Positions 6,008 through 13,921 of a DNA stretch of 14,897 nt are shown piece after piece. Under the pieces are notes generated by a model. The model made no database searches. It was not told the DNA's origin and was given only the letters and a program-made list of their open reading frames with translations. Both the position numbers and the translations under genes were made by a program. Position 1 is the first letter of the stretch. Each line of letters starts with the position of its first letter. Location: contig CAKVHY010000021.1 of the NCBI GenBank assembly GCA_934754335.1, forward strand, positions 1 to 14,897. The letters run 5' to 3'. The stretch comes from an uncultured Clostridia bacterium (lineage in GTDB: Bacteria; Bacillota; Clostridia; Christensenellales; UBA1242).

Positions 6008-7072
6008 CTAGTTTTTATCTTCGTTATTTTCTTTTGTTTCAACAATATTATTTTTTTCTACTTCAACCGGATTGCTCTCTTTTGATTCAACTAAAGACTC
6101 TTGCTTTTCTTTTATTTTTTCAGCCTTTTCTGAATCTCTTTCTTCTATCTTATTTGCCAATCCTTCCCAAATAGACGCCACAAACTCTCCGCGTTTTTCC
6201 ACTTTCACAGTTTTCTCATCGAACTTCTTACTTGTCTTTTTAACTTTCTTTGAATGTTTATTTAACTTCTTTTCACATTTCAAGGCTAATTTTTCAGTTT
6301 TCTTTTCGATTTTCTTTTGCAACGCTTCTTCTTTAGACTCAATCTTCTTTTGATATTCTTCTTCTATCTCTTCACTTCTAGTTTGATATTTCTCTAATTT
6401 TTGGGCTTTTCTTTCTTTAATTCTTTCAATATCTTTTTTCACACCTTCTCTAAAAGATGTAATTCTTTCAGTGTTTGTGATAAGTCTTTTAATATTTTCC
6501 CTATGAGCAAACGTATCTAATGCCACGATGCCCCACATCAAAACTAAAACTATCCAACAAGAATTTACAGATGGCAAACATGTTTGATAAATCGCAAACG
6601 AATATATAAATAAGAAACTTGCCAAACTTCCGATTTTAACAAAATAGAAGAATATAAAACTAACAACAAATATTATCAATGATGCAAGCGGATTAACAAC
6701 TGCGAATAATCCCACAGTACTTGCAATTCCTTTTCCGCCTTTAAATTTATACAACACAGGATATATATGCCCAATAACCGCCGGAACACCGCCTGCATAG
6801 ATTGCAATCAAGCAATCAGTGGAATAATCCGCCCCAAACCATAAAAAGCCTATAAGCGCAGGAATTGCGGATTTTAATGCATCAAAGAATAAAGTTGTAA
6901 ATCCAAGCAATGCACCGTGCGTTCTAAGCATATTCATTGAACCAGGATTTCCACTCCCCTTTGAATTTATGTTTTCTTCTTTTTTTAGTTTAGTAAAAAT
7001 TCTAGCAAAGTTAAAGTTTCCGCAAGCGTAACCAATCACCGCCAAAATTATATACTTCCAAATTTTATCCAT
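6008..7072 (-). CDS. plsY: Glycerol-3-phosphate acyltransferase PlsY with long charged C-terminal extension
   Basis: Transfers acyl from acyl-phosphate to glycerol 3-phosphate, the first step of phospholipid synthesis, at the membrane. Three PlsY signature motifs are present: GSGNPGSMN (39-47), GHIYPVLYKFKGGKG (101-115) and HRENIKRL (190-197), with hydrophobic segments at about 4-20, 52-78, 86-105, 122-146 and 150-188. Ordinary PlsY proteins end near residue 200; this one continues to 354 with about 150 residues of Lys/Glu-rich, heptad-like sequence (about 205-320) and an acidic Asn/Glu-rich end. The reading frame is continuous. AGGAG (7082-7078) overlaps the der stop codon eight bases upstream, so the two are probably translationally coupled. 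The extension is presumably cytoplasmic; its role is unknown. Confidence 0.94.
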   Translation of the reverse strand: MDKIWKYIILAVIGYACGNFNFARIFTKLKKEENINSKGSGNPGSMNMLRTHGALLGFTTLFFDALKSAIPALIGFLWFGADYSTDCLIAIYAGGVPAVIGHIYPVLYKFKGGKGIASTVGLFAVVNPLASLIIFVVSFIFFYFVKIGSLASFLFIYSFAIYQTCLPSVNSCWIVLVLMWGIVALDTFAHRENIKRLITNTERITSFREGVKKDIERIKERKAQKLEKYQTRSEEIEEEYQKKIESKEEALQKKIEKKTEKLALKCEKKLNKHSKKVKKTSKKFDEKTVKVEKRGEFVASIWEGLANKIEERDSEKAEKIKEKQESLVESKESNPVEVEKNNIVETKENNEDKN

Positions 7073-7080
7073 TTTTTCTC

Positions 7081-8400
7081 CTAATCTTCGGATTTATTTT
7101 TAACAACCAACTTTATTGGTGTCCCACTAAAATCCACGGCTTTTCTTATACAATTTTCTAGATATCTAACATATGAAAAGTGCATCAAATTTTTATCGTT
7201 TACAAATAACACAAACGTTGGTGGTGCAACCTGTGCTTGAGTTATATAATTAATTTTACATCTTCTACCTGATTGAATTGGTGGTTCGTTTGTAAGAACT
7301 GCATTTTGCAAAATTGTATTTAAATCACTAGTTGAAATTCTATGGTGAGCATTTTCATAAACTTTTTCAACTGTTTCCATTATTTTATTCAATCTAAGAC
7401 CTGTTAATGCCGAAATATATAATGGTTGGAAGTAATCCATGAATTTTAAATCTTCTGCAAGTTTTTCATTAAACTTATTCATTGTGTAGGTATCTTTCTC
7501 AATCAAATCCCATTTATTCATAACAATAACACTTGGCTTGCCTTCTTCATGAATAAATCCCGCAAGCCTTACATCTTGCTCGCTTAAGCCTTCTTTGGCG
7601 TCCACAACCAAAATAACCACGTCACTTCTTCTAATTGCTTCGAACGCTCTTAAAACTGAATACAATTCAACGCTATCTGGCTCAATTGACCTTTTTCTTC
7701 TTATTCCTGCAGTGTCGATTAAAATATAATCCTGGTTATTATATCTAAAAGGTGTGTCGATAGCATCTCTAGTTGTGCCAGCCACATCGCTAACCATAAC
7801 CCTTGTTTCTCCAACCAACTTATTTAAAAGCGAACTTTTACCTGCGTTTGGTTTACCAACAATCGCAATCTTGATTTTATCTTTATCAACATCTATAGGC
7901 GCTTTAGTTTTAAAATTACTAACCACTCTATCTAAAACGTCACCCACGCCCTTGCTTTGTTCAGCCGAAACAGCAATAGGTTCACCTAAACCTAATTGAT
8001 AAAACTCATAACATTTTTCAAAATCGTTATTATCAATCTTATTAACAGCCAAAACAACTGGAACGTTATACTTTCTTAAAAAGTTTACAGCATCATGGTC
8101 TGCAGGCACTAATCCTTCTTTTCCGTCAACAACAAACAAAACCACGTCCGCTAGTTCCACAGCAATTTGTGCTTGCTTAGTGATATTTTGTTGGAATGCA
8201 GATTTTTCTTTAACGTCTAGTCCACCGGTATCTACCAAAGAAAACGCACAACCACACCATTCTGCGTCTCCATAAATTCTATCTCTTGTAACACCAGGGA
8301 TATCTTTAACTATTGAAATTCGTTTACCGCATATTCTATTAAAAAGTGTACTTTTGCCAACATTTGGTCGGCCAATAATTGCAACCAATGGTTTTTCCAT
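7081..8400 (-). CDS. der: Ribosome-assembly GTPase Der (EngA)
   Basis: Double-GTPase required for maturation of the large ribosomal subunit. First G domain: GRPNVGKST (10-18), GVTRDR, DTGG (57-60), NKID (120-123) and SAE. Second G domain: GKPNAGKSS (182-190), GTTRDAID, DTAGIRRK (229-236), NKWD (295-298) and SAL. A C-terminal KH-like domain follows from about residue 350, ending in a Lys-rich tail. At 439 residues the length is normal. The ATG at 8400 begins directly with MEKPLVAIIGRP as in homologues, with a modest AGGG upstream. It is the first gene of a der-plsY unit with its own promoter. Confidence 0.98.
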   Translation of the reverse strand: MEKPLVAIIGRPNVGKSTLFNRICGKRISIVKDIPGVTRDRIYGDAEWCGCAFSLVDTGGLDVKEKSAFQQNITKQAQIAVELADVVLFVVDGKEGLVPADHDAVNFLRKYNVPVVLAVNKIDNNDFEKCYEFYQLGLGEPIAVSAEQSKGVGDVLDRVVSNFKTKAPIDVDKDKIKIAIVGKPNAGKSSLLNKLVGETRVMVSDVAGTTRDAIDTPFRYNNQDYILIDTAGIRRKRSIEPDSVELYSVLRAFEAIRRSDVVILVVDAKEGLSEQDVRLAGFIHEEGKPSVIVMNKWDLIEKDTYTMNKFNEKLAEDLKFMDYFQPLYISALTGLRLNKIMETVEKVYENAHHRISTSDLNTILQNAVLTNEPPIQSGRRCKINYITQAQVAPPTFVLFVNDKNLMHFSYVRYLENCIRKAVDFSGTPIKLVVKNKSED

Positions 8401-8474
8401 AACTTCGCCCTAACTCGTTTAAAATAATTTAAATTTTAAGTCTAGAAATTTCAATCAACTTTCAAATTTAAATT

Positions 8475-8503
8475 ATTATATCTTATTTACCAATAATTTG
8501 CAA
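8475..8503 (-). promoter_or_regulatory. Promoter of der-plsY
   Basis: Minus-strand -35 TTGCAA (8503-8498), exactly 17 bases, then a perfect -10 TATAAT (8480-8475). The predicted start near 8468 gives a leader of about 70 bases. Confidence 0.7.
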
Positions 8504-8565
8504 TCCAATTTTAAAGATAAAACATTTATTTTTTGTCTTACATTAAATTTATATCACGCTTCAAA

Positions 8566-9648
8566 CTAAATCTTTTTATTTATAAAACTAATCAAAGTTC
8601 CTATCGCCACAACCATTCCAATCATTATAACCACCTTAAAAATTGCCGAATCATTGTTCTTTCGCTCTTGTTCTTTTAAAACATTATTAATTAATTTCTC
8701 TTCTTTATTTTCGTTTCCATTTATCGTTAGTTCGCCACTCTCTGAATTAACAGTGGTATTAAATAACGCTGTGTTTATAACATCAGTTAAAGGTGCAACG
8801 CTTGCTTTCACCAAACTTTTCTCCACCATATGGCTTCCCATTTCAAAAAGCAAGCCCTTATTTGTTAAATTTTGGTTATAGTGCCCTTTCCCATAGTAAA
8901 TATCTTTTATAAGCCAAGGATATAGTTTGTTTGCCACACTCATTATATAAAGTGCAAACTCTTCGTTTTGCTTATAATTAGCATTGCCTTTCCCAACAAC
9001 AATTCGCACCATGCACCTTTCTTTTCCATTGTCGTTCGCAATATAGTACTTTCTGCTTGTTCCATCTCTATGAATATCAAATATTGCATCAGGTTTCTCA
9101 TTATTCAATAATGATTTTGCTGTAACCACGCTTCTTGAATAAGCATAGGCATCGTGCGGGATATGCAAGGTTTCGTCAAATACAACATCAATTCCCAAGT
9201 TAGACAAACCAGTTTTCAATTCTTTAGCAATATCATGAATTCCACCCGCACCATAAACGCTATCCACTCCATCGCCCACGACGTAACTCTCATCGTTATG
9301 CGAACAATACAAGGCAATCTTTTTAGAAGATGAGTTTATAAAATGTGGTTCATCTGAAATCTCAACTTTTTTCTTTTCCACGTTTTCGATGAATTTCGCC
9401 ACACCTGTTTTATTCTCTTCGTTTATTTCCACAACCTTATATTTTTCAAAATTTTTATTTAAATATTCATCTCCAATTTCAACCCCAATCCTTTCAAATA
9501 AAGGTTCTCCATCTTCTTTATAAATAACATAATTTGTGGTTTCATTGTTAATATCATTTAAGGCATAATAGCCCCTTATATTTGTAACATTTAATAAAAT
9601 AACACCTATTATGCAAAGTATTAAAAATGGCTTAAATTTCCACTGCAT
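8566..9648 (-). CDS. spoIIP: Stage II sporulation protein P, septal peptidoglycan amidase
   Basis: Membrane-anchored N-acetylmuramoyl-L-alanine amidase (also endopeptidase) that works with SpoIID and SpoIIM to thin septal peptidoglycan and drive engulfment. An N-terminal membrane segment (about 6-22) is followed by the SpoIIP domain: YCSHNDESY (114-122) containing the conserved His and Glu-Ser, FDIHRDGTSR (190-199), RIVVGKGN and LLFEMG with the catalytic-type Glu269. The first His of the usual YHTHN-like motif is Cys here. A second hydrophobic segment at about 337-356 suggests that both ends are in the membrane, unlike the usual single anchor. AAAGGAG lies eight bases before the ATG, inside the end of the preceding gene, which overlaps by 17 bases and implies coupled translation. 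Confidence 0.92.
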   Translation of the reverse strand: MQWKFKPFLILCIIGVILLNVTNIRGYYALNDINNETTNYVIYKEDGEPLFERIGVEIGDEYLNKNFEKYKVVEINEENKTGVAKFIENVEKKKVEISDEPHFINSSSKKIALYCSHNDESYVVGDGVDSVYGAGGIHDIAKELKTGLSNLGIDVVFDETLHIPHDAYAYSRSVVTAKSLLNNEKPDAIFDIHRDGTSRKYYIANDNGKERCMVRIVVGKGNANYKQNEEFALYIMSVANKLYPWLIKDIYYGKGHYNQNLTNKGLLFEMGSHMVEKSLVKASVAPLTDVINTALFNTTVNSESGELTINGNENKEEKLINNVLKEQERKNNDSAIFKVVIMIGMVVAIGTLISFINKKI

Positions 9649-10207
9649 TTGTTTTTCTCCTTTTTATCAATTTTAATCCTTTCAAAATTAGATTTAAACT
9701 CAAACTTATCAAAATTACACTTGAAATATTTATCAGAAAATCAACATTTAAAACATTTGCAAATCCAAAGTTATCTAGAAAATAAAAATAATTTTTAGTT
9801 TCAATTAATATAAAAGCGATAATATTTGAAAGCATTATTTCATAAGGATTTCTTAGCATAAAAATAGAGAAGCCTATTGCAATTAAAATTATAGGAATTG
9901 GCTTAAATGAAGTTACATAAATATCGTCTATTTCAGTAAGTAAAATATAGGCTAAATTTACAACAACAACATATGAAATATTATTAAATTTTATTGAACA
10001 TTTAAAACTTAAAAATATAAGTAAAATTATCAAACTAAACAATAAAAAAATGTTAAATTCTAAATTATGAAAAATCAAGTCGCCTGCAAAAAAAGAAAGC
10101 AAACTAAAACTTAATGACACGCACAAAAAAGTTTTAGAAAGTTTATCTTTCTCATAAAATAAAATTATTAAATCCATAAGCCCAAGTAAAACAAAAACTA
10201 CAGACAT
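9632..10207 (-). CDS. Polytopic membrane protein of unknown function upstream of spoIIP
   Basis: Not recognised by motif. The 191 residues are almost wholly hydrophobic, with about six or seven likely membrane segments (roughly 1-17, 27-46, 52-68, 76-92, 101-118, 123-138, 155-175) and a basic C-terminus (LKLIKRRK). Its end overlaps the spoIIP start by 17 bases, so it is probably co-expressed and may act in sporulation. Size and topology recall Bacillus YphA/SeaA, a membrane protein encoded near der and spoIVA, but no sequence similarity can be claimed. AGGAGA precedes the ATG, and both lie in the loop of an 8-bp hairpin, which may affect initiation. nrdR lies 39 bases upstream on the same strand. 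Confidence 0.75.
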   Translation of the reverse strand: MSVVFVLLGLMDLIILFYEKDKLSKTFLCVSLSFSLLSFFAGDLIFHNLEFNIFLLFSLIILLIFLSFKCSIKFNNISYVVVVNLAYILLTEIDDIYVTSFKPIPIILIAIGFSIFMLRNPYEIMLSNIIAFILIETKNYFYFLDNFGFANVLNVDFLINISSVILISLSLNLILKGLKLIKRRKTNAVEI

Positions 10208-10226
10208 ATCTTCTCCTATCTGTAGT
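10197..10226 (-). promoter_or_regulatory. Hairpin presenting the ribosome binding site and start codon
   Basis: In the minus-strand mRNA, ACTACAGA (10226-10219) pairs perfectly with TCTGTAGT (10204-10197). The 14-base loop contains AGGAGA and the ATG of the membrane-protein gene, so the signals are exposed in the loop rather than buried. No T run follows, so this is not a terminator. Confidence 0.5.
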
Positions 10227-10246
10227 TTGAATAAATATATATTTAA

Positions 10247-10735
10247 TTATTCATTGGTTTCCTTTTGGGATTTATCTTCAATAACATTAACATCTATATT
10301 TTGCAAGAACTCCTTAAAGTGTGTTAAATCCGCAAACTTTCTATAAACTGAAGCAAATCTTATATAAGCCACGTCGTCCACTTTTTGCAAATGTTGCATA
10401 ATAAGTTCTCCAATTTCGCTGGATTTAATTTCTTGCTCAAGCGAATTTGAAATTTCTTTTTGAATATCTTCAACGATTTTATCTATTTGTCCCATGCTAA
10501 CAGGTCTTTTTTCGCATGCTCTAATTATTCCCCTTTTGATTTTATTCGTATCAAAAGTTTGCCTACTTCCATCATTTTTAACAACTAAAATCGGCGTGGT
10601 TTCAATAGTCTCAAAAGTTGTAAATCTTTTTCCACACGCCAAGCATTCTCTTCTTCTTCTAATTGAATTGTTATCATCAGTACTTCTACTATCTAAAACT
10701 TTGCTCTCTGTACTTCCACAAAATTGACATCTCAT
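10247..10735 (-). CDS. nrdR: Transcriptional repressor NrdR
   Basis: Zinc-ribbon/ATP-cone repressor of ribonucleotide reductase genes, sensing ATP/dATP. The zinc ribbon is C3-x2-C6 (MRCQFCGS) and C31-x2-C34 (CLACGKRF), with the DNA-binding SIRRRREC between them. The ATP-cone spans about 49-139 (VVKNDGSRQTFD, KIKRGI, ending VAYIRFASVYRKF). At 162 residues it is slightly longer than many homologues through a polar tail (IEDKSQKETNE). The ATG at 10735 follows GGAG at a 9-base spacing and begins directly with the ribbon. It heads a likely nrdR-membrane protein-spoIIP transcription unit. No nrd genes are in the window. Confidence 0.97.
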   Translation of the reverse strand: MRCQFCGSTESKVLDSRSTDDNNSIRRRRECLACGKRFTTFETIETTPILVVKNDGSRQTFDTNKIKRGIIRACEKRPVSMGQIDKIVEDIQKEISNSLEQEIKSSEIGELIMQHLQKVDDVAYIRFASVYRKFADLTHFKEFLQNIDVNVIEDKSQKETNE

Positions 10736-10764
10736 ATTTTAAACTCCAATTCTTTTAACTCTAA

Positions 10765-10793
10765 TATAATATCAAAAAATTATTATATTTGCA
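10765..10793 (-). promoter_or_regulatory. Promoter of the nrdR unit
   Basis: Minus-strand -35 TTGCAA (10793-10788), exactly 17 bases, then -10 TATTAT (10770-10765). The predicted start near 10758 gives a leader of about 23 bases. The layout matches the der promoter. Confidence 0.6.
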
Positions 10794-10914
10794 ATTAATT
10801 ATTAAAAGTTACAAAAAAAGTGCAAAAATTAAATAATTTAAGAGATTTTGTAGAATTTTGTTATTTTTAACAATTTGTTTTCATAAAAAATATTATATAA
10901 CAAAGTGAGTTTTT

Positions 10915-11307
10915 ATGGAAGTTACATTTTGTGAGCTAAGAGCGAAGGAAGTTGTTAATATCTATGACGGACGTTGCCTAGGAAATATAACAGACATTGT
11001 AATCGACACATCGTGTGCAAGAGTTCTTGGGATTATTGTGCCGAAAGAACGAAAAATGTTTAGTTTATTCAAGGCTAACTCAGATTTTTTTATTCCTTAT
11101 AATCGAATCTGCAAGATTGGTCAGGATATTATTTTAGTGGAACTTACAACCAATCAGATAAATGCCCTTTCAGTTAATCAAAATGAGCATAAGAACGCAT
11201 CTAAACAATCCTTTGAAAATCTAAATAATTATAACTACGAAGACGAATTTAAGTCGGCAAGTAAGCCCGAACAAAACTACATGGAAAATAATAAATATAA
11301 TTATTAA
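10915..11307 (+). CDS. YlmC/YmxH-family PRC-barrel protein with polar tail
   Basis: The first 78 residues form a PRC-barrel of the YlmC/YmxH sporulation-associated family: FCELRAKEVVNIYDGRCLGNI, a hydrophobic strand with DIVID, ARVLGIIVP and the end FFIPYNRICKIGQDIILVEL. Members are usually about 80-90 residues; their function is poorly known, with expression tied to sporulation in Bacillus and clostridia. Here residues 79-130 add an Asn/Lys/Glu/Tyr-rich low-complexity tail. The ATG follows a weak AAAGTGAG. The gene is divergent from nrdR. No convincing promoter was found; a 6-bp inverted repeat TTGTTA/TAACAA (10858-10873) lies about 40 bases upstream. Confidence 0.85.
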   Translation: MEVTFCELRAKEVVNIYDGRCLGNITDIVIDTSCARVLGIIVPKERKMFSLFKANSDFFIPYNRICKIGQDIILVELTTNQINALSVNQNEHKNASKQSFENLNNYNYEDEFKSASKPEQNYMENNKYNY

Positions 11308-11315
11308 TTACATAA

Positions 11316-11346
11316 AAGCCTTAGACTTTCTCTAAGGCTTCTTTTT
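11316..11346. terminator. Bidirectional terminator between convergent genes
   Basis: A perfect 10-bp stem AAGCCTTAGA/TCTAAGGCTT (11316-11325 with 11331-11340) and 5-base loop is followed on the plus strand by CTTTTT and on the minus strand by TTTTA. It lies between the YmxH-like gene and the YwaF-like gene. Confidence 0.8.
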
Positions 11347-12979
11347 AATCTTGTTTTTTACCCATTTTATCAACTATACTTCTCAAACTTTTTACTCTAT
11401 TAATTTGCTCCGCTCTCTGTTGATTTTGCTGAGATTTCGTTTTGAAAGTTGATTGATTTAATCTTTGCAAACGTGCTTTAACATCATCATTTGCTTTTTC
11501 TTGCCTTGCTGTGGGCTCAACAAATGCAGGATTACTTTTTATGTTATTTGACACCGAACTATTTAAAGATTTAAACTCACTCTTTGGCATAGTTTCTTTT
11601 ATATCATTATTTGGAACAGGTGTTGAATTTTGATTGTTTTCATTTACATTATTATTTAAAACTGCTATAGAACTTGATTTGTTTTCTTCTATCTTCTTTT
11701 CTTCTTTATTCTCAAAATGTTCTTGCATGAAAACCTTTTCAGGCTTGCTTTCTGCTTGAATTGGTGCATTATTTTTGCCTTGAGTATTTCCCGCATTCAC
11801 ATTCTGTTCAACCGCTGGTTTTACTTCATTTAAAGGCTCATCTTTTATAAAAATTGAATCATTTAAATCAACTTTTAGATTATCTGAGTTTTCGGCTTGA
11901 TTTATAGGTTTTTCTTCAGTTTGAATAGCAGTGTTTTCATTATTAAAACTTACATTATTTGTTTCAATAAATCCATTAGGTTTCTCTTCAATTTTTGTGT
12001 CACCAAAATTCAAATCAGGCTTATCTATATCAATATTTTCTTCTTTTAATTTTTCTTCAATTTGATTTATTTCTTTTTCAACTTCATCTTTTCCAATGTT
12101 CTCTTCTTTGGGCTCTTGTTTTACGAGCGGAACCTCTTCCCATTTTTCTTTATCATCGCCAACATTCATTTGTGGTTCTACTATGTCATCTAACCCATCT
12201 TTTGGATCTGGTTCTTCAAGTTCTTCAACTGGAATATCGTTTACAAATTGCTTATTTGAAGCCAACCCAAACAATGCAATAATTACCATTAAAACTGTTA
12301 TTGCAACCAAATAGAATGCCAAGTAAACAAATTCATAAGGTAGCAACGATGCAAGCATCTTCATTACGTTATCTCTTGAAGCACTAAGCGTATAGAAATA
12401 GTTTGCGTCAGACAATTTAAACACTTTGAACACAACGTTCAAGGTGTGCATAATAACTGTTACTACGATTAATCCAACAACCGTTTTTAAGATTTGTTTG
12501 AAACTTGGTTTCACTAATCCAAATGCAAAAGTATATAAGCCAACCATTAATAAAATCACAAAAGGAACAAAGTATAAAATTGTTTCAACCGCAAATGGTT
12601 TTACCCCAACATAAGTATTAGGAATTACTATTAAATTATATAGTGCATCAAATATGCCAACATATCCAACGAATGCTCTTACTGATGGCAACTGGAATCT
12701 TGATAAAATAATCGCTGTTAAGAAACAAACTCCACATAAGTTTATTGGCAATATTGCTAAAACATCAACATTCTTTTCCGTCACCAATTTCAACACTGGC
12801 AATGCCACATAGGCTAAGAAACCGAGAATTGATAGCACATAAACAAAGTTAAATTTTGTTTTATGTTTTCTCTTAAAAAATATTAGATAAAAGAATATAA
12901 CTAAAAGCAAAGTTATACCCAAAATCAATAAATGAGAAAAAGAAAACATTTTCAAGTTTTCCGCAAATAATTTTTCCAT
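11345..12979 (-). CDS. YwaF-like integral membrane protein with 300-residue hydrophilic tail
   Basis: The first 243 residues carry about seven membrane segments (roughly 13-35, 46-66, 73-93, 104-121, 132-156, 163-187, 209-240) with features of the YwaF/TIGR02206 family: FSFSHLLILG near the start, LPINLCGVCF, GYVGIFDALYN and a conserved His (MHTLNVVF) followed by a DANYFYTL-like segment. Family function is unknown. The remaining 300 residues are predicted disordered: acidic and Pro/Lys-rich to about 350, then Asn/Gln/Ser-rich, finishing with a basic segment (NRVKSLRSIVDKMGKKQD). Ordinary members lack such a tail. AAGGAAAG precedes the ATG. It follows an unidentified membrane-anchored gene on the same strand, 64 bases away. 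Confidence 0.7.
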   Translation of the reverse strand: MEKLFAENLKMFSFSHLLILGITLLLVIFFYLIFFKRKHKTKFNFVYVLSILGFLAYVALPVLKLVTEKNVDVLAILPINLCGVCFLTAIILSRFQLPSVRAFVGYVGIFDALYNLIVIPNTYVGVKPFAVETILYFVPFVILLMVGLYTFAFGLVKPSFKQILKTVVGLIVVTVIMHTLNVVFKVFKLSDANYFYTLSASRDNVMKMLASLLPYEFVYLAFYLVAITVLMVIIALFGLASNKQFVNDIPVEELEEPDPKDGLDDIVEPQMNVGDDKEKWEEVPLVKQEPKEENIGKDEVEKEINQIEEKLKEENIDIDKPDLNFGDTKIEEKPNGFIETNNVSFNNENTAIQTEEKPINQAENSDNLKVDLNDSIFIKDEPLNEVKPAVEQNVNAGNTQGKNNAPIQAESKPEKVFMQEHFENKEEKKIEENKSSSIAVLNNNVNENNQNSTPVPNNDIKETMPKSEFKSLNSSVSNNIKSNPAFVEPTARQEKANDDVKARLQRLNQSTFKTKSQQNQQRAEQINRVKSLRSIVDKMGKKQD

Positions 12980-13005
12980 TTTTCTTTCCTTCTTTTTACG
13001 TACTT

Positions 13006-13033
13006 ATTTTATGTGAAAATTACAAAAAATCAA
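13006..13033 (-). promoter_or_regulatory. Candidate promoter of the YwaF-like gene
   Basis: Minus-strand -35 TTGATT (13033-13028), 16 bases, then -10 TAAAAT (13011-13006), within the gap after the upstream gene. In such AT-rich sequence the match is only moderate. Confidence 0.35.
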
Positions 13034-13043
13034 AACAAATATG

Positions 13044-13853
13044 TTAAATATTAAAAATAAAATTAATTTCTTGTTTGTTTATATTTAAATTTAGTTTGTT
13101 TTTTATTAAATTTAGCATTTGTTTTATTACTATTGTTGGATAATTATTTTCATTTGAATGGGTTTTTCCATCTGTAAAAAGTGAACCTAGAGTTCGCATA
13201 CATTGCTCAGTTCCTTTTTCACTAAGTTGGTTAATCTGCACTTTTGAATCAAAAATTGCTAGCCCGCTACCTAATATTTCACATTCAGTGGTGGTTTTTA
13301 GATAAATATCACCCATCTCCTTGCTAGAATTTAAATATTGCAAAATATCTGAAATATCTAATTTACAAACACTTGTTAATATAAACTTATTTGAATTTGC
13401 AATTGGCTTCACGTTAATTTCATAAAATCTTTCTATCAAGATTTCATCATCAAACCCAATTAGATTATTTACAAAAACTGCAAGTTCGTTTCCTGTTAGA
13501 GAAAAGGAATTGTCCATAGTGGCTGTGCCAGAACTGAAGTTTTGATAATCAAAATAATTATTATCTACAAAACTTGCATTTGCATTTTGAAGTTTTAAAT
13601 AAAATGAAGAAGTATTTTCTAAAGATATAAAACTCTCGGTTTTCATGTCTTGCAAATTAAATTCCTTACTAACCAAACTATTTATTTTGTTAAAAGAAGA
13701 AGTTGGCGACATGATTGAAGAAGCAATGTCTTTAACAGAATAAAAAAGAAAATATATTGAAAATCCTAATATTAACAATATATAAATTGCCTTTATTATT
13801 CTTTCAGATAAAGGTTTCTTAAGTTTCTTCTCTTTTTTCTTCTTCCTAAACAT
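13044..13853 (-). CDS. Membrane-anchored protein of unknown function
   Basis: Not recognised. A strongly basic start (MFRKKKKEKKLKKPLSER) precedes one membrane segment (about 20-41), so the remaining 228 residues should lie outside the cytoplasm. That region is rich in Ser, Asn, Phe and Leu, has no repeated motif and only isolated Cys, and alternates strand-like polar and hydrophobic positions, with the look of a folded beta-rich domain. The ribosome binding site is poor: GGGAA abuts the ATG at 13853, although the basic N-terminus supports this start. It is the first gene of a probable pair with the YwaF-like protein and diverges from the tRNA-Arg/repeat region. A role in the envelope or spore is possible but unsupported. 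Confidence 0.65.
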   Translation of the reverse strand: MFRKKKKEKKLKKPLSERIIKAIYILLILGFSIYFLFYSVKDIASSIMSPTSSFNKINSLVSKEFNLQDMKTESFISLENTSSFYLKLQNANASFVDNNYFDYQNFSSGTATMDNSFSLTGNELAVFVNNLIGFDDEILIERFYEINVKPIANSNKFILTSVCKLDISDILQYLNSSKEMGDIYLKTTTECEILGSGLAIFDSKVQINQLSEKGTEQCMRTLGSLFTDGKTHSNENNYPTIVIKQMLNLIKNKLNLNINKQEINFIFNI

Positions 13854-13877
13854 TTCCCAAAATTCTATTTAATTTTT

Positions 13878-13902
13878 AATTATGATTGACAAAATCATAA
13901 TT
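13878..13902. promoter_or_regulatory. 10-bp-arm palindrome, candidate operator
   Basis: AATTATGATT (13878-13887) and AATCATAATT (13893-13902) form a perfect inverted repeat around a 5-base centre, GACAA. It overlaps the -35 TTGACA of the rightward promoter and lies 25 bases upstream of the divergent gene's ATG. It resembles Fur-superfamily boxes in general form, but no regulator can be named. Confidence 0.5.
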
Positions 13903-13915
13903 TTTATGTTATACT
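13886..13915 (+). promoter_or_regulatory. Promoter upstream of tRNA-Arg
   Basis: A perfect TTGACA (13886-13891) with TATACT (13910-13915) at an 18-base spacing, or TTATAC at 17. The predicted start near 13922 leaves a leader of about 170 bases before the tRNA. Confidence 0.7.
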
Positions 13916-13921
13916 CTCCAA

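Noticed and set aside
7754..7999. Plus-strand frames opposite der, plsY, spoIVA, spoIIP, nrdR and the YwaF-like gene
   Set aside because: They are antisense shadows of well-supported genes, with no ribosome binding sites or recognisable protein features.
8516..8545. Terminator after spoIIP
   Set aside because: An AT-rich imperfect inverted repeat (AAGATAAAACA with a TTTTTTGTCTT partner) is present but has mismatches and no clean T run on the minus strand, so termination before der could not be supported.
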